64,000 bases of DNA from Sphingomonas sp. LC-1 (GTDB taxonomy: Bacteria > Pseudomonadota > Alphaproteobacteria > Sphingomonadales > Sphingomonadaceae), in the NCBI RefSeq assembly GCF_025371035.1, contig NZ_JANZXB010000009.1, positions 62,001-126,000 of the forward strand, written 5' to 3'. Positions 27,611 through 35,975 of the stretch are shown in pieces. The first letter of the stretch is position 1, and each line of letters opens with the position of its first letter. The position numbers and the translations under genes are program-made. Below the pieces are notes generated by a model. That model saw only the letters and a program-made list of their open reading frames with translations. It was not told the origin of the DNA and made no database searches.

Positions 27611-30279
27611 CAGAACTCCGCCCGCACGCCGAACAGGATCGTCCGGCCATAATAGTTGATTTCGCCGAAGCGCAGGTCGTTGTCGTTATACGTATCCTGA
27701 TGCGCGCCCGCGATATTGATCGCCTCCAGGCTGAGCGTCAGATTGTCGGCGGTGCGCACCGAAAGCTGGCCATCGAGCGAACCGAAGGCCGCGACATAGG
27801 TTGGCGCCTGTACCGTGCTGCCCGTGCTCGACAGATATTTGTCGCGCCAGACATAGGAGAGTCGCGCCGACAGCGGCCCCTTGTCGTAGAAGCCGACCAG
27901 GTTGAAGCTGTTCTTCGACAGGCCGATCAGCTGATCCTTGATGGAGCGCGAACCCGCCATATAGTCGGCCTGTACCTCGGTATGGGTGTAGGACCCTTGC
28001 ACGCCGAAGCCGTCGAACGGTTCGGGCAGGAAGGTGAAGACCTGGCTGTACGCCGCCTCCGCGCCATACACCTTGGCATCGCCGCCGTTCACCGAGCTGG
28101 AGAGGCGGACGATGCCGCGGCCCGGGATGTTGATCTCGGTATTCGACTGGGTGATGTAATCGTCCATCGCCTTGTAGAAGACCGCGCCCGACAGCATGCC
28201 CGAGGGGGCGAAATACCATTCCAGCGAGCCGTCGAACTGGGTGGCGAGGAAGGGGACGAGCTGCGGATTGCCGCCACTGGCGGTCGGCGCATCGGTCGAC
28301 ACGGTGATGCGCGGGGCGGTGTCGGTGACGTTGGGACGCGTCAGCACCCGGCTGGCGGCCAGGCGACCGACCAGCTTGGGCGTCAGTTCGGCGCGCAGGT
28401 TGAAGCTGGGCAGGACGTTGTTGAACGTCTTGGGATAGCTGACCGGGGTGGCGACGCTGCCGCTGGTCAGCGTGCCGCTCGCCACCTGGTCGGTGTGGAC
28501 GTAGCGGACGCCGACATTGCCGCTGACCGGCACCTGACCGGCGTCGAATTGATAATCGGCGCGGACATAGGCGGCGGCGATCTTCTCCGACACCACGAAG
28601 GACGAGCGCAGGTCGCTGTTGGTCAGCGGCTGGGCCTGGATCGCGGGAGTGAAGAAGTTGCCGACATAGGCCGCCGTCACCGGCACCAGCCAGTTGCGGA
28701 AGGCATTGCCGCCGACGCCCGACAGGAAATCGTCATAGGGCAGCTGTTGATAGGCGCCCGCCCCCAGATTGGTCAGCGGCTGATTGGTCGCGGTGTCGAT
28801 CAGGTAATCGCGACGGAAATAGTCGCGCTTGCGCCAGTGATATTCGCCGCCCGCCGCCAGCTTCGACAGGAAGCCGTCAAAGTCATGTGCGATGTCGAGG
28901 CGCGAATAGAAATCCCAGTCCTTGCTGTTCTTGGGTGCGATGTTGAACTGGAACAGCTTGTAATTGGCCGGGTTGGTCACATCGACCGGCGTGGTGAAGG
29001 TCGGCATCGTCTGATAGCCCGCCGACGCGTCATAGGTCAGCGGCGCGACGAAATAAGCGCGGCTGCGTACCGTGCCGGTGCGGTAATCGGGGTGATAGCT
29101 GTGCGCCGCAGACCAGTTGACATTGGCGGTGACGTGCCAGCGATCCGGATTCCACGCCTGCTTCAGCCCGACGGTGATCAGGTCGTGGCGGTTGAGGCTG
29201 TATTCGCGCGTGCCCATGAAGCGGACATTGTTGATCGTCGCCTTGGTGATCGTGTCGCCGACGACGGTATAGCCGGGCTGGATCTGCGCGGGTGGCCCGC
29301 CATTGGTACCGCCGTCATCGGGATAGATGTCCAGGCCGAACTCGTCATAGGCGACGTCCAGCCGGGTCGCGATCACGTCCAGTGTGGTCTCCAGCTCGGC
29401 GCTGGGCTGCCACTGGGCCGAGACGATGCCCGAGATGCGCTTGCGGTCCTCGGTCTCGACGGTCGGGCGGGTGCGGGTGGGCGAATAGAGGCCGGCGGGA
29501 ATGCCGCCCTTGTTCGCGGCGGTGTAGCGGTTGGTCAGCCAGCCGAAATTCATGAAGCGGTCGTTGCGGACCGCCTTGCCCCAATATTGCGCGCCCGCCA
29601 GGATGCCGAAGGTGCCGCTGTCGTTTTTCGCGCTGGTCAGCACGGTGACGTTGGGACGCACATTCTTGGTCTGGGTCGTATAGGTGCCGCGGATGTTGAC
29701 GGTCGTCTTGTTGCCGACCTCCAGCGGGCGGAAGGTCTTGACGTCGATATTGCCGCCCAGCGCGCCCTCGCTCATGTCGGCGGTCGGGGTCTTCACCACG
29801 TCGATGCTGGAGGTGAATTCGGCGGGCAGCATCTCGAAGCGGAATTGACGCCCGGCCGCGCCGCCATTCTCGATCAGGTCATTGAGCGCGATGGTGCGGC
29901 CGTTCATCAGCGTGTTCTGGAACTGCGGCCCCAGGCCACGGACGCTGACATACAGGCCTTCGCCGCGCGGGCGGGTGATCGCGACGCCGGGGACGAGCTG
30001 AAGCGCTTCGGCGACATTCTGGGTCGGGAATTTGCCGATGTCGGTCGAGCTGATCGAATCGACACCATAGGCCGCGCGGCGCTTGGTCTCGATCCCGGCG
30101 GCCAGGCTGCGGGCATAGGTGCCGTTGACGATGATCTCGTCGCTCTGACCTTCGGTGCCTTCGGCGGCCTGCGGAGCGGCCGCGGCGATGGCGGCGCTCT
30201 CCTGCGCATGAGCGACCATCGGGTCGGTGGCCAGGATGAGCGAAGCCGATGCCTTCAACAGGCTGCGGAACGTGAGCAT
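27610..30279 (-). CDS. TonB-dependent receptor coupled to a PLC-like gene
   Basis: An 889-residue outer-membrane transporter. A signal peptide ends near AHAQ, followed by a TonB-box-like DEIIVNG, a plug domain (FPTQNVAEALQLVPGVAITR, VRGLGPQFQNTLMNGR, VVKTPTADMSEGALGGNIDVKTFRP) and a 22-strand barrel ending in aromatic RTILFGVRAEF. The IGKFPTQNVAEALQ-type plug is typical of large sphingomonad/Caulobacter receptors for organic ligands. First gene of a two-gene operon with the phosphodiesterase, which suggests uptake of a phosphorylated or lipid-derived compound. The substrate itself cannot be read. Confidence 0.9.
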   Translation of the reverse strand: MLTFRSLLKASASLILATDPMVAHAQESAAIAAAAPQAAEGTEGQSDEIIVNGTYARSLAAGIETKRRAAYGVDSISSTDIGKFPTQNVAEALQLVPGVAITRPRGEGLYVSVRGLGPQFQNTLMNGRTIALNDLIENGGAAGRQFRFEMLPAEFTSSIDVVKTPTADMSEGALGGNIDVKTFRPLEVGNKTTVNIRGTYTTQTKNVRPNVTVLTSAKNDSGTFGILAGAQYWGKAVRNDRFMNFGWLTNRYTAANKGGIPAGLYSPTRTRPTVETEDRKRISGIVSAQWQPSAELETTLDVIATRLDVAYDEFGLDIYPDDGGTNGGPPAQIQPGYTVVGDTITKATINNVRFMGTREYSLNRHDLITVGLKQAWNPDRWHVTANVNWSAAHSYHPDYRTGTVRSRAYFVAPLTYDASAGYQTMPTFTTPVDVTNPANYKLFQFNIAPKNSKDWDFYSRLDIAHDFDGFLSKLAAGGEYHWRKRDYFRRDYLIDTATNQPLTNLGAGAYQQLPYDDFLSGVGGNAFRNWLVPVTAAYVGNFFTPAIQAQPLTNSDLRSSFVVSEKIAAAYVRADYQFDAGQVPVSGNVGVRYVHTDQVASGTLTSGSVATPVSYPKTFNNVLPSFNLRAELTPKLVGRLAASRVLTRPNVTDTAPRITVSTDAPTASGGNPQLVPFLATQFDGSLEWYFAPSGMLSGAVFYKAMDDYITQSNTEINIPGRGIVRLSSSVNGGDAKVYGAEAAYSQVFTFLPEPFDGFGVQGSYTHTEVQADYMAGSRSIKDQLIGLSKNSFNLVGFYDKGPLSARLSYVWRDKYLSSTGSTVQAPTYVAAFGSLDGQLSVRTADNLTLSLEAINIAGAHQDTYNDNDLRFGEINYYGRTILFGVRAEF

Positions 30280-30358
30280 GTAATAAATCCCCCATTGGCT
30301 GTCTTGCCAATTCGGCGGGGGCGTTAGGGGGCGTGGGTGTCAGCTTGGCGAAAATTTG

Positions 30359-30376
30359 ATGACATTACGGTGAAAC
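30359..30376 (-). promoter_or_regulatory. Pho-box-like direct repeat upstream of the TonB receptor/PLC operon
   Basis: On the minus strand GTTTCAC-CGTA-ATGTCAT has two heptamers with an 11-base period, resembling the PhoB consensus CTGTCAT-N4-CTGTCAT. It ends 80 bases before the receptor start. The TonB receptor at 59156 has a similar site at similar distance. Confidence 0.45.
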
Positions 30377-30452
30377 GGGCCGAGGCTAACGGAAAGCGGT
30401 CAGAATTCGGGGGAGATTGTGAAAGGGGGCGGTTCATGCCCCCATTGGGGTG

Positions 30453-31214
30453 CTATTGCCCCGAACCGGCCTCTGGCTCGGTTTGCGCGCCGGAGACCTG
30501 CGGGCTGGACCGTCCGATCGTCCGTGCCAGGCGCTCGGGATCGCGCAGCAGGACGCGGCCCGATTTCCACATCAGATCGCCGTCGCGCCGCGCCTGCTGG
30601 ATCATCCGGTTGACGTGCACCGGGGTCAGCCCCAGCGCATCGGCCAGCATTTCCTGGGTGAGCGGCATTTCGAAACTGCCGCTGACGGTCAGCCCGGCGA
30701 GCGACAGCCGCTCATGGATTTCGAGCAGGAAATCGCCGATCCGCTCCTGCGCGTTCAGCCGCCCGAGCTGGACGACATGGCCGAGCAGATAGGCCTCGTC
30801 GAGCGCCTCGCCGATCGCATAGGCCTGTGCCAGCGACGATCCCGGCGTGGCGGTCGGGGCGGCGCAAACCATGCATTCGGTCAGCGCGACCACCGTGGCG
30901 GAGGCGATCGGCATGGCGTGATGCGACGCGCCGATCACGTCTCCGGGCAGATAGAAGCTCATGAACTGGCGACGCCCATCGGGCAGGACGCGAACCCGTG
31001 CCGCCCAGCCGTTCAGGACCAGCAACGGTTCGGTGACGGGGCGACCGATCGTCAGGAAGCTGTGACGCACGGCATAGGATCGCGCCTGTTCGGCGGCCCG
31101 GTGCAGCATCGTCTGGTCGTTCGCATCCAGCGGGGTCAGCGCGGACAGCCGGCGGATCGCGGCGGCGGCAACACTCTCTCGCGAGACGGCCGATTTGGCG
31201 GAAACAAGGGTCAT
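30453..31214 (-). CDS. Crp/Fnr-family transcriptional regulator
   Basis: A 253-residue regulator. The N-terminal cyclic-nucleotide-binding-like barrel (SFLTIGRPVTEPLLVLNGWAARVRVLPDGRRQFMSFYLPGDVIG) lacks the canonical cAMP-contact motif, and there is no Fnr-type Cys cluster. The C-terminal winged helix reads FEMPLTQEMLADALGLTPVHVNRMIQQARRDGDLMWKSGRVLL. The start ATG at 31214 overlaps the stop of the preceding receiver gene (ATGA); an alternative ATG is at 31220. It closes a three-gene operon with a kinase and a receiver, unusual company for a Crp-like protein. Confidence 0.85.
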   Translation of the reverse strand: MTLVSAKSAVSRESVAAAAIRRLSALTPLDANDQTMLHRAAEQARSYAVRHSFLTIGRPVTEPLLVLNGWAARVRVLPDGRRQFMSFYLPGDVIGASHHAMPIASATVVALTECMVCAAPTATPGSSLAQAYAIGEALDEAYLLGHVVQLGRLNAQERIGDFLLEIHERLSLAGLTVSGSFEMPLTQEMLADALGLTPVHVNRMIQQARRDGDLMWKSGRVLLRDPERLARTIGRSSPQVSGAQTEPEAGSGQ

Positions 31215-31594
31215 GCGCATCCTTTGTCGGGCATCAGCGCCCCGATCGCGCGGATGATGCGGTCGGCCTGAAACGGCTTGGCGACGATCGAGGCGGAGCG
31301 ATAGGGCGCCGGCAATGCCCATTGGTCATAGCCGGTCAGGAAGGTCCAGGGCACATCCCGCGCGGACAGGCGGTCGGCGATCTCGAAGGCGCGCTCGCCC
31401 GCCAGATTGACGTCGAGCACGGCGGCATCGAGCGGCTGGCTTTCCGCCAGGTCCAACCCCTGTTCCAGAGTCGCGACAGGGCCGATCACGATCGCATCGG
31501 CCGCGCGCAGGGCCCGTTCCAGATCACGGGCGATGAAATACTCATCTTCGACCACAAGAATCCGCTTGTCGGCGAGTGGCGATTGGTGGTTCAT
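31211..31594 (-). CDS. Single-domain response regulator
   Basis: A 127-residue stand-alone receiver: ILVVEDEYFIARDLERAL, phospho-Asp in AAVLDVNLAGERAFE, the switch Thr in WTFLTGYD and Lys in IVAKPFQADRIIRAI. This sequence type usually partners HWE kinases, and the gene starts with an ATG that overlaps the kinase stop (ATGA). The open frame extends further upstream within the kinase, but MNHQSPLADKRIL is the natural start. Likely phosphorylated by the upstream kinase; the downstream effector is not obvious. Confidence 0.88.
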   Translation of the reverse strand: MNHQSPLADKRILVVEDEYFIARDLERALRAADAIVIGPVATLEQGLDLAESQPLDAAVLDVNLAGERAFEIADRLSARDVPWTFLTGYDQWALPAPYRSASIVAKPFQADRIIRAIGALMPDKGCA

Positions 31595-33222
31595 CCCTCG
31601 GCGCTCCGGTTCACAGGGTCGGCATTGTCCACATGCCATGGTAACGATACCACGCACAAGACGCCGCCACCGCGAAAGTCCAATCTGGTCCGCGCGCCCA
31701 ACCCATAGGGCAAAGCCTCGCGGATGAGTTCGGTTCCGAATCCCTGACGTACAGGCGGAACCGGCATCGCTGGTACACCTGTTTCGTCCCATTTTACAAT
31801 CAGTTCACATTTATTATTTGATTTATGTTCGATTCCCCATGCGATCGACAGCCGTCCGGTGGGGTGGCGCAGTGCGCCATATTTGAGCGCATTGGTGGTC
31901 AGTTCGTGGATCGCCAGCCCGATCGACTCGGCGGTATCGGCGGGCAGCGCGACGTCGGGCCCCTCGATCGACAACCGGTCATCCTCGATCGCACCGACAC
32001 CCAGCAATTCGTCGCGGATCAGGTTTTCCAGGTCCACCTTGCCCGACCGCGTCTGGGTCGCGACCACCTGCGTCCGTGCCAGCGAATCGAGCCGCCCGCG
32101 GAAATGGTCCGAAATTTCATCGATCGGCCCGCCGCTTTCCACCGTCCGGGTGAAGATCGAGCGGACGATGGTCAGGATGTTGCGCACCCGGTGCTGCAAC
32201 TCGGCGACCAAGGTCTCCTGCCGCTCGCGCAGGCGGCGCAGCGTGTCGATGTCGGTCGATGTCCCGAACCATTCGACGATCCGACCATGATCGTCATGGA
32301 CCGGCGTCGCCCGCGTCTTGAACCATCGGTAGCGGCCGGTCTGGGCATGACGCAGCCGTCCTTCCATCCCCAGATTGCCATTCTCGCTCGCGCTTTCCCA
32401 GAAACGGCGCGCGGCCTCGCGGTCCTCCGGGTGGACGGCGGCCAGCCAGCCATCGCACAGGCTTTCCTCGACCGACAGGCCGGTCATCGCCACCCATTGT
32501 GCGCTGGCCCAGGTCCATTGGCCCTCGCGCGTCGCGGTCCAGACCAGTTGCGGTATCCCCTCTATCAGCGACCGCAGACGGCGCTCGCTGGCGCGGGAGG
32601 CCATCTCGGCGCGTTTGCGCAGCAGCGCCTGGACGATGGCGGGGGCCAGTTCCTCCGCGATGGCCCGCTCGCGCTCGGTGAAGCCGGTCGGGTGATTGCC
32701 GAGCGCGAACATCGCAAAGGTCTCGCCGTCACGCCGCAGGGGCACGCCCAGGAAGTTGCGCAGGCCCGGATGCCCGTCCGGCGTGCCTACCCGGTCCGGA
32801 TGGCTGGCGGGATCGTTCACGATCAGGCTGCGATCCTGAAGGATGACCTGCCCGAAAATGCCATGGATCTTCATCCCGTTGGGAAGCTGGCGCTGTTTGA
32901 AGTCGGGATCGTCGCCGCCATAGGCGGCCCAGCCGCGCTCGCTGATGGCGATATGGTCCAGCCGATCGTGCGACTCGCGGCGTTCGCCGAAGAAGCTGAA
33001 TTCCGCCCCTGTGAGGTCCTCGGCCACCTCCAGGCAGAGCTGGCCAAGCTCCTCTTCGGTCGAGGCGCGCAATGCCTCCTGAAGGATGCGGTTGATCCCC
33101 GCCAGCACATGCGCGTCGCGGTGCACCGGGCCAGATGGCGTCGGCGCGGGCGTTGGCTCAGGCGTTGGCGGAGCCGATGAGGGAAATTGCCCGTTCATGG
33201 AGGCCAAATCAGTCATGCGCAA
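31591..33222 (-). CDS. GAF-PAS-HWE histidine kinase
   Basis: A 543-residue soluble kinase. A Pro-rich N-terminal tail is followed by a GAF domain (about 40-205; FFGERRESHDRLDHIAISERGW, LRNFLGVPLRRDGETFAMFALGN), a PAS domain with PAC (about 212-330; IEGIPQLVWTATREGQWTWAS, GRYRWFKTRATPVHD) and an HWE kinase core with the phospho-His near 344 (ELQHRVRNILTIVRSIF) and catalytic HATPase (IGLAIHELTTNALKYGA, W-D-E-T-G). The GAF and PAS input suggests a small-molecule or light signal, but no chromophore Cys is obvious. It heads an operon with a receiver and a Crp-like regulator. Confidence 0.88.
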   Translation of the reverse strand: MRMTDLASMNGQFPSSAPPTPEPTPAPTPSGPVHRDAHVLAGINRILQEALRASTEEELGQLCLEVAEDLTGAEFSFFGERRESHDRLDHIAISERGWAAYGGDDPDFKQRQLPNGMKIHGIFGQVILQDRSLIVNDPASHPDRVGTPDGHPGLRNFLGVPLRRDGETFAMFALGNHPTGFTERERAIAEELAPAIVQALLRKRAEMASRASERRLRSLIEGIPQLVWTATREGQWTWASAQWVAMTGLSVEESLCDGWLAAVHPEDREAARRFWESASENGNLGMEGRLRHAQTGRYRWFKTRATPVHDDHGRIVEWFGTSTDIDTLRRLRERQETLVAELQHRVRNILTIVRSIFTRTVESGGPIDEISDHFRGRLDSLARTQVVATQTRSGKVDLENLIRDELLGVGAIEDDRLSIEGPDVALPADTAESIGLAIHELTTNALKYGALRHPTGRLSIAWGIEHKSNNKCELIVKWDETGVPAMPVPPVRQGFGTELIREALPYGLGARTRLDFRGGGVLCVVSLPWHVDNADPVNRSAEG

Positions 33223-33365
33223 AAAATCCCGAGCGCCTTCAACGATCCCCGTCGATACGGGCTCCCCGATACACAGGATTTCGGATCGACTGGCAAACCG
33301 ATCGGACAGATAGCGGCAAATTCCTTGCGCCCTGTCCCCCCTCGTCGGACGCGCGATCGGGAGCT

Positions 33366-35867
33366 ATGAGCCGGGGTTCAGCAATTATGGCCCGGTTCAT
33401 GCCCCGATCCTTCGCGTCGTCCTCCACCGCCCTGCGAACCGCCATTCGCAGCTGGGCCGCCCTGATCGCGGCGGCATTGATCGGGTGGGTCGTCATGGTG
33501 ATGCCCGCAGCGGCGCAGGGCAATCCGGCGGCGGAATCGGCCACCCGCATCGCCCAGGCCGAGGTCGATGTGCGCGGGGTAGACCGTGCCTTGGACGCCC
33601 AGGTCGATGACGCGGACCGCGACGCTCTGCGCAAACGGGCGCAGGCCGCGCAGGACGCCACGACCCAGGCGGTCGCCGACCTGACCGAGCAACTGGCACT
33701 GGTCAATGCGCGGATCACGGGTCTGGGCACCGTCACGCCGGGTGAGGTGGAAGCCCCCGAATTGCGGGCCCAGCGCAAGACCCTGACCGCGCTTCGCTCC
33801 TCCATCGATGCCGCGATCAAGCGCGGTCGGCTCGCCGGGGTCGAGGCGGGGCAGCTTGTCGATGAGATCGATCAGGGCCAGGCCGAACAGTTCAGCCAGA
33901 AACTTTCGTCGAAAGTGCCGTCGCCGCTCAGCCCGGCCTTCTGGATCCTGGTGCTCGACCAGGCACCGCGCGACCTGCGCCGCATCGGCCTGTTCCTGCA
34001 ACAGGGCGGCGAGCAGGTGGCGCAGCAGTGGCGCGGCGGGGTGCCGTGGCACGCGATGCTGGGCTTTGCGCTGGCGATCATCCTGCTCGGCCCGGTGCGG
34101 CTAGGCGCGCATCGGCTGGCCCAGCGCCGCCTGATCGCCGAAGCCCCGCCCAGCCGGGTGCGCCGGTCGGCCAATACCTTCTGGCGGGTCGCGGTGGGGA
34201 CATTGTGCCCGCTGGCGGCGGCCTTCATCTTCGTCCAGGGGCTGCGCTGGTCGGGACTGTTGCCGCAACGCTGGACCGGTTTCCTCGACGGTTTCGTCTT
34301 CGCCTCGGGCGTGGCGGGATTCACGGCGGCGGTGACCGGCGCGGTCCTGATGCGCAGCCAGCCGAGCTGGCGGATCGCGCCGATCGACGACGAGACGGCC
34401 AGCCGCCTGCGACCCCTGTCCTGGGGGCTGACCATCCTGACCTTCGCCACAGCGATGATCGCCTCGTTCGAAGGCGCGATCGGCAGCAGCCGCAGCGCGG
34501 TGATCGCCACCCAGGCGACCGAGGCGCTGCTCCACCTGTTGCTGATCGTCGCGACGCTGGTAGTGTTGGGCCAGATTCGCGCGCGCCGCGCCGCCACGCA
34601 GGAGATGACGAACGCCGGGGTCAGCGCGGGGTTGAGCATCGTGACGCTGCTCGCCTGGATCGCGGTCGGGGTCGCCGGACTGGCTCTGATCATCGGTTAT
34701 ATCTGGTTCAGCTGGTTCGTCGCCCTCATGATCGGCTGGACCGTGCTGCTCGGTTCGGCCCTGTATCTGATGCTGGTCGCCGCCGACGATATCGCCACCA
34801 CCATCTTCGTGCGCGACAGCAAGGTCGGCATGACCCTGACCCGCGCGCTGGGTATTCGCGGGTCGATGGTCGACCAGTTCGGGCTCGTCCTGTCGGGGGT
34901 GGTGCGGCTGGCGCTGATCCTGATCGCGCTGGGCATGTTCCTGCGTCCGTTCGGGGCGAGCGGCAGTCCCGGGGCGATCTTCGACCAGCTGGCCAATGTC
35001 GCCGACGGGATCAAGGTCGGCAATGTCTGGATCTCGCCGGGGACGATCCTTCAGGGGCTGGTCGTGCTGTTCGTCGGCCTGGGGCTGGTGCGCCTGTTCA
35101 TGCGCTGGCTCGAGCAGCGTTATCTGCCCGCGACCGATCTGGATGGATCGGGCCGCAACTCGATCAGCCTGGTCGCACGCTATATCGGCATCGCGCTGGC
35201 GGTCATCTGGGCGCTCGCCTCGCTGGGGATCGGGGTGGAGCGGATAGCGCTGCTGCTCTCCGCCCTGTCGGTCGGTATCGGTTTCGGTCTTCAGGCGATC
35301 ACGCAGAATTTCGTGTCCGGCCTGATCCTGCTGGCCGAGCGGCCGATCAAGATCGGCGACCTGATCCGCGTCGGCACCGATGAGGGCGATGTGAAGCGGA
35401 TCAGCGTGCGTTCGACCGAGATCGAACTGGCGGACCACTCGACGCTGATCGTCCCCAATTCCGAACTCATCACCAAATCGGTGCTCAACAAGACTCTGTC
35501 GGGCCCGCTGGGGCGGGTGCAGATTCAATTCTCCGTGCCGATCGAGGAAGACGCGGACGTGGTGCGCAAGGCGGTGCTGGATTGCTTCGCGGCGGAGTCG
35601 GCGGTGCTGGACGACCCGGCGCCCAAGGCCTTTATCGACTCGATCGTCGACGGCCGCATCCATTTCAACTGCTTCGCCCATGTCGAAAGCCCGCGCGCCG
35701 CCTATGGCACGCGTAGCGCCGTGCTGTTCGCGCTGCTCTCGACGCTCAGGGACAAGGGGATCGAGATCGGCACCGTGCCCCAGAAGATGGAATTGGTGCG
35801 CCAGTCCGGGACATCCGCCGCACCGACTCCCCCGTCGCCAGCCGAAGATGAAACGAAAATGAAATGA
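33366..35867 (+). CDS. Mechanosensitive ion channel with DUF3772 domain
   Basis: A large MscK/MscM-like channel, about 833 residues from the ATG at 33366 (preceded by GGGAG); ATGs at 33387 and 33399 are alternatives. A signal peptide is followed by a coiled-coil periplasmic DUF3772-type region (VRGVDRALDAQVDDADRDALRKRAQ... to about residue 210), then many transmembrane helices, and a C-terminal MscS core: ALLLSALSVGIGFGLQAITQNFVSGLILLAERPIKIGDLIRVG, VKRISVRSTEIELADHSTLIVPNSELITKSVLN. The Gly/Ala-rich pore helix and IPNSE-type motif are diagnostic. Role: release of solutes on osmotic downshock. Confidence 0.9.
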   Translation: MSRGSAIMARFMPRSFASSSTALRTAIRSWAALIAAALIGWVVMVMPAAAQGNPAAESATRIAQAEVDVRGVDRALDAQVDDADRDALRKRAQAAQDATTQAVADLTEQLALVNARITGLGTVTPGEVEAPELRAQRKTLTALRSSIDAAIKRGRLAGVEAGQLVDEIDQGQAEQFSQKLSSKVPSPLSPAFWILVLDQAPRDLRRIGLFLQQGGEQVAQQWRGGVPWHAMLGFALAIILLGPVRLGAHRLAQRRLIAEAPPSRVRRSANTFWRVAVGTLCPLAAAFIFVQGLRWSGLLPQRWTGFLDGFVFASGVAGFTAAVTGAVLMRSQPSWRIAPIDDETASRLRPLSWGLTILTFATAMIASFEGAIGSSRSAVIATQATEALLHLLLIVATLVVLGQIRARRAATQEMTNAGVSAGLSIVTLLAWIAVGVAGLALIIGYIWFSWFVALMIGWTVLLGSALYLMLVAADDIATTIFVRDSKVGMTLTRALGIRGSMVDQFGLVLSGVVRLALILIALGMFLRPFGASGSPGAIFDQLANVADGIKVGNVWISPGTILQGLVVLFVGLGLVRLFMRWLEQRYLPATDLDGSGRNSISLVARYIGIALAVIWALASLGIGVERIALLLSALSVGIGFGLQAITQNFVSGLILLAERPIKIGDLIRVGTDEGDVKRISVRSTEIELADHSTLIVPNSELITKSVLNKTLSGPLGRVQIQFSVPIEEDADVVRKAVLDCFAAESAVLDDPAPKAFIDSIVDGRIHFNCFAHVESPRAAYGTRSAVLFALLSTLRDKGIEIGTVPQKMELVRQSGTSAAPTPPSPAEDETKMK

Positions 35868-35975
35868 ACAAGTCCAGGCTGGTCATGGAAAGGTAACACC
35901 AGCTTCTTCGATGGCCCCTATCCGCGCGGCCAGCGACGACCTGACGGGTCGATCGGGGGATAGGACCATAATATC

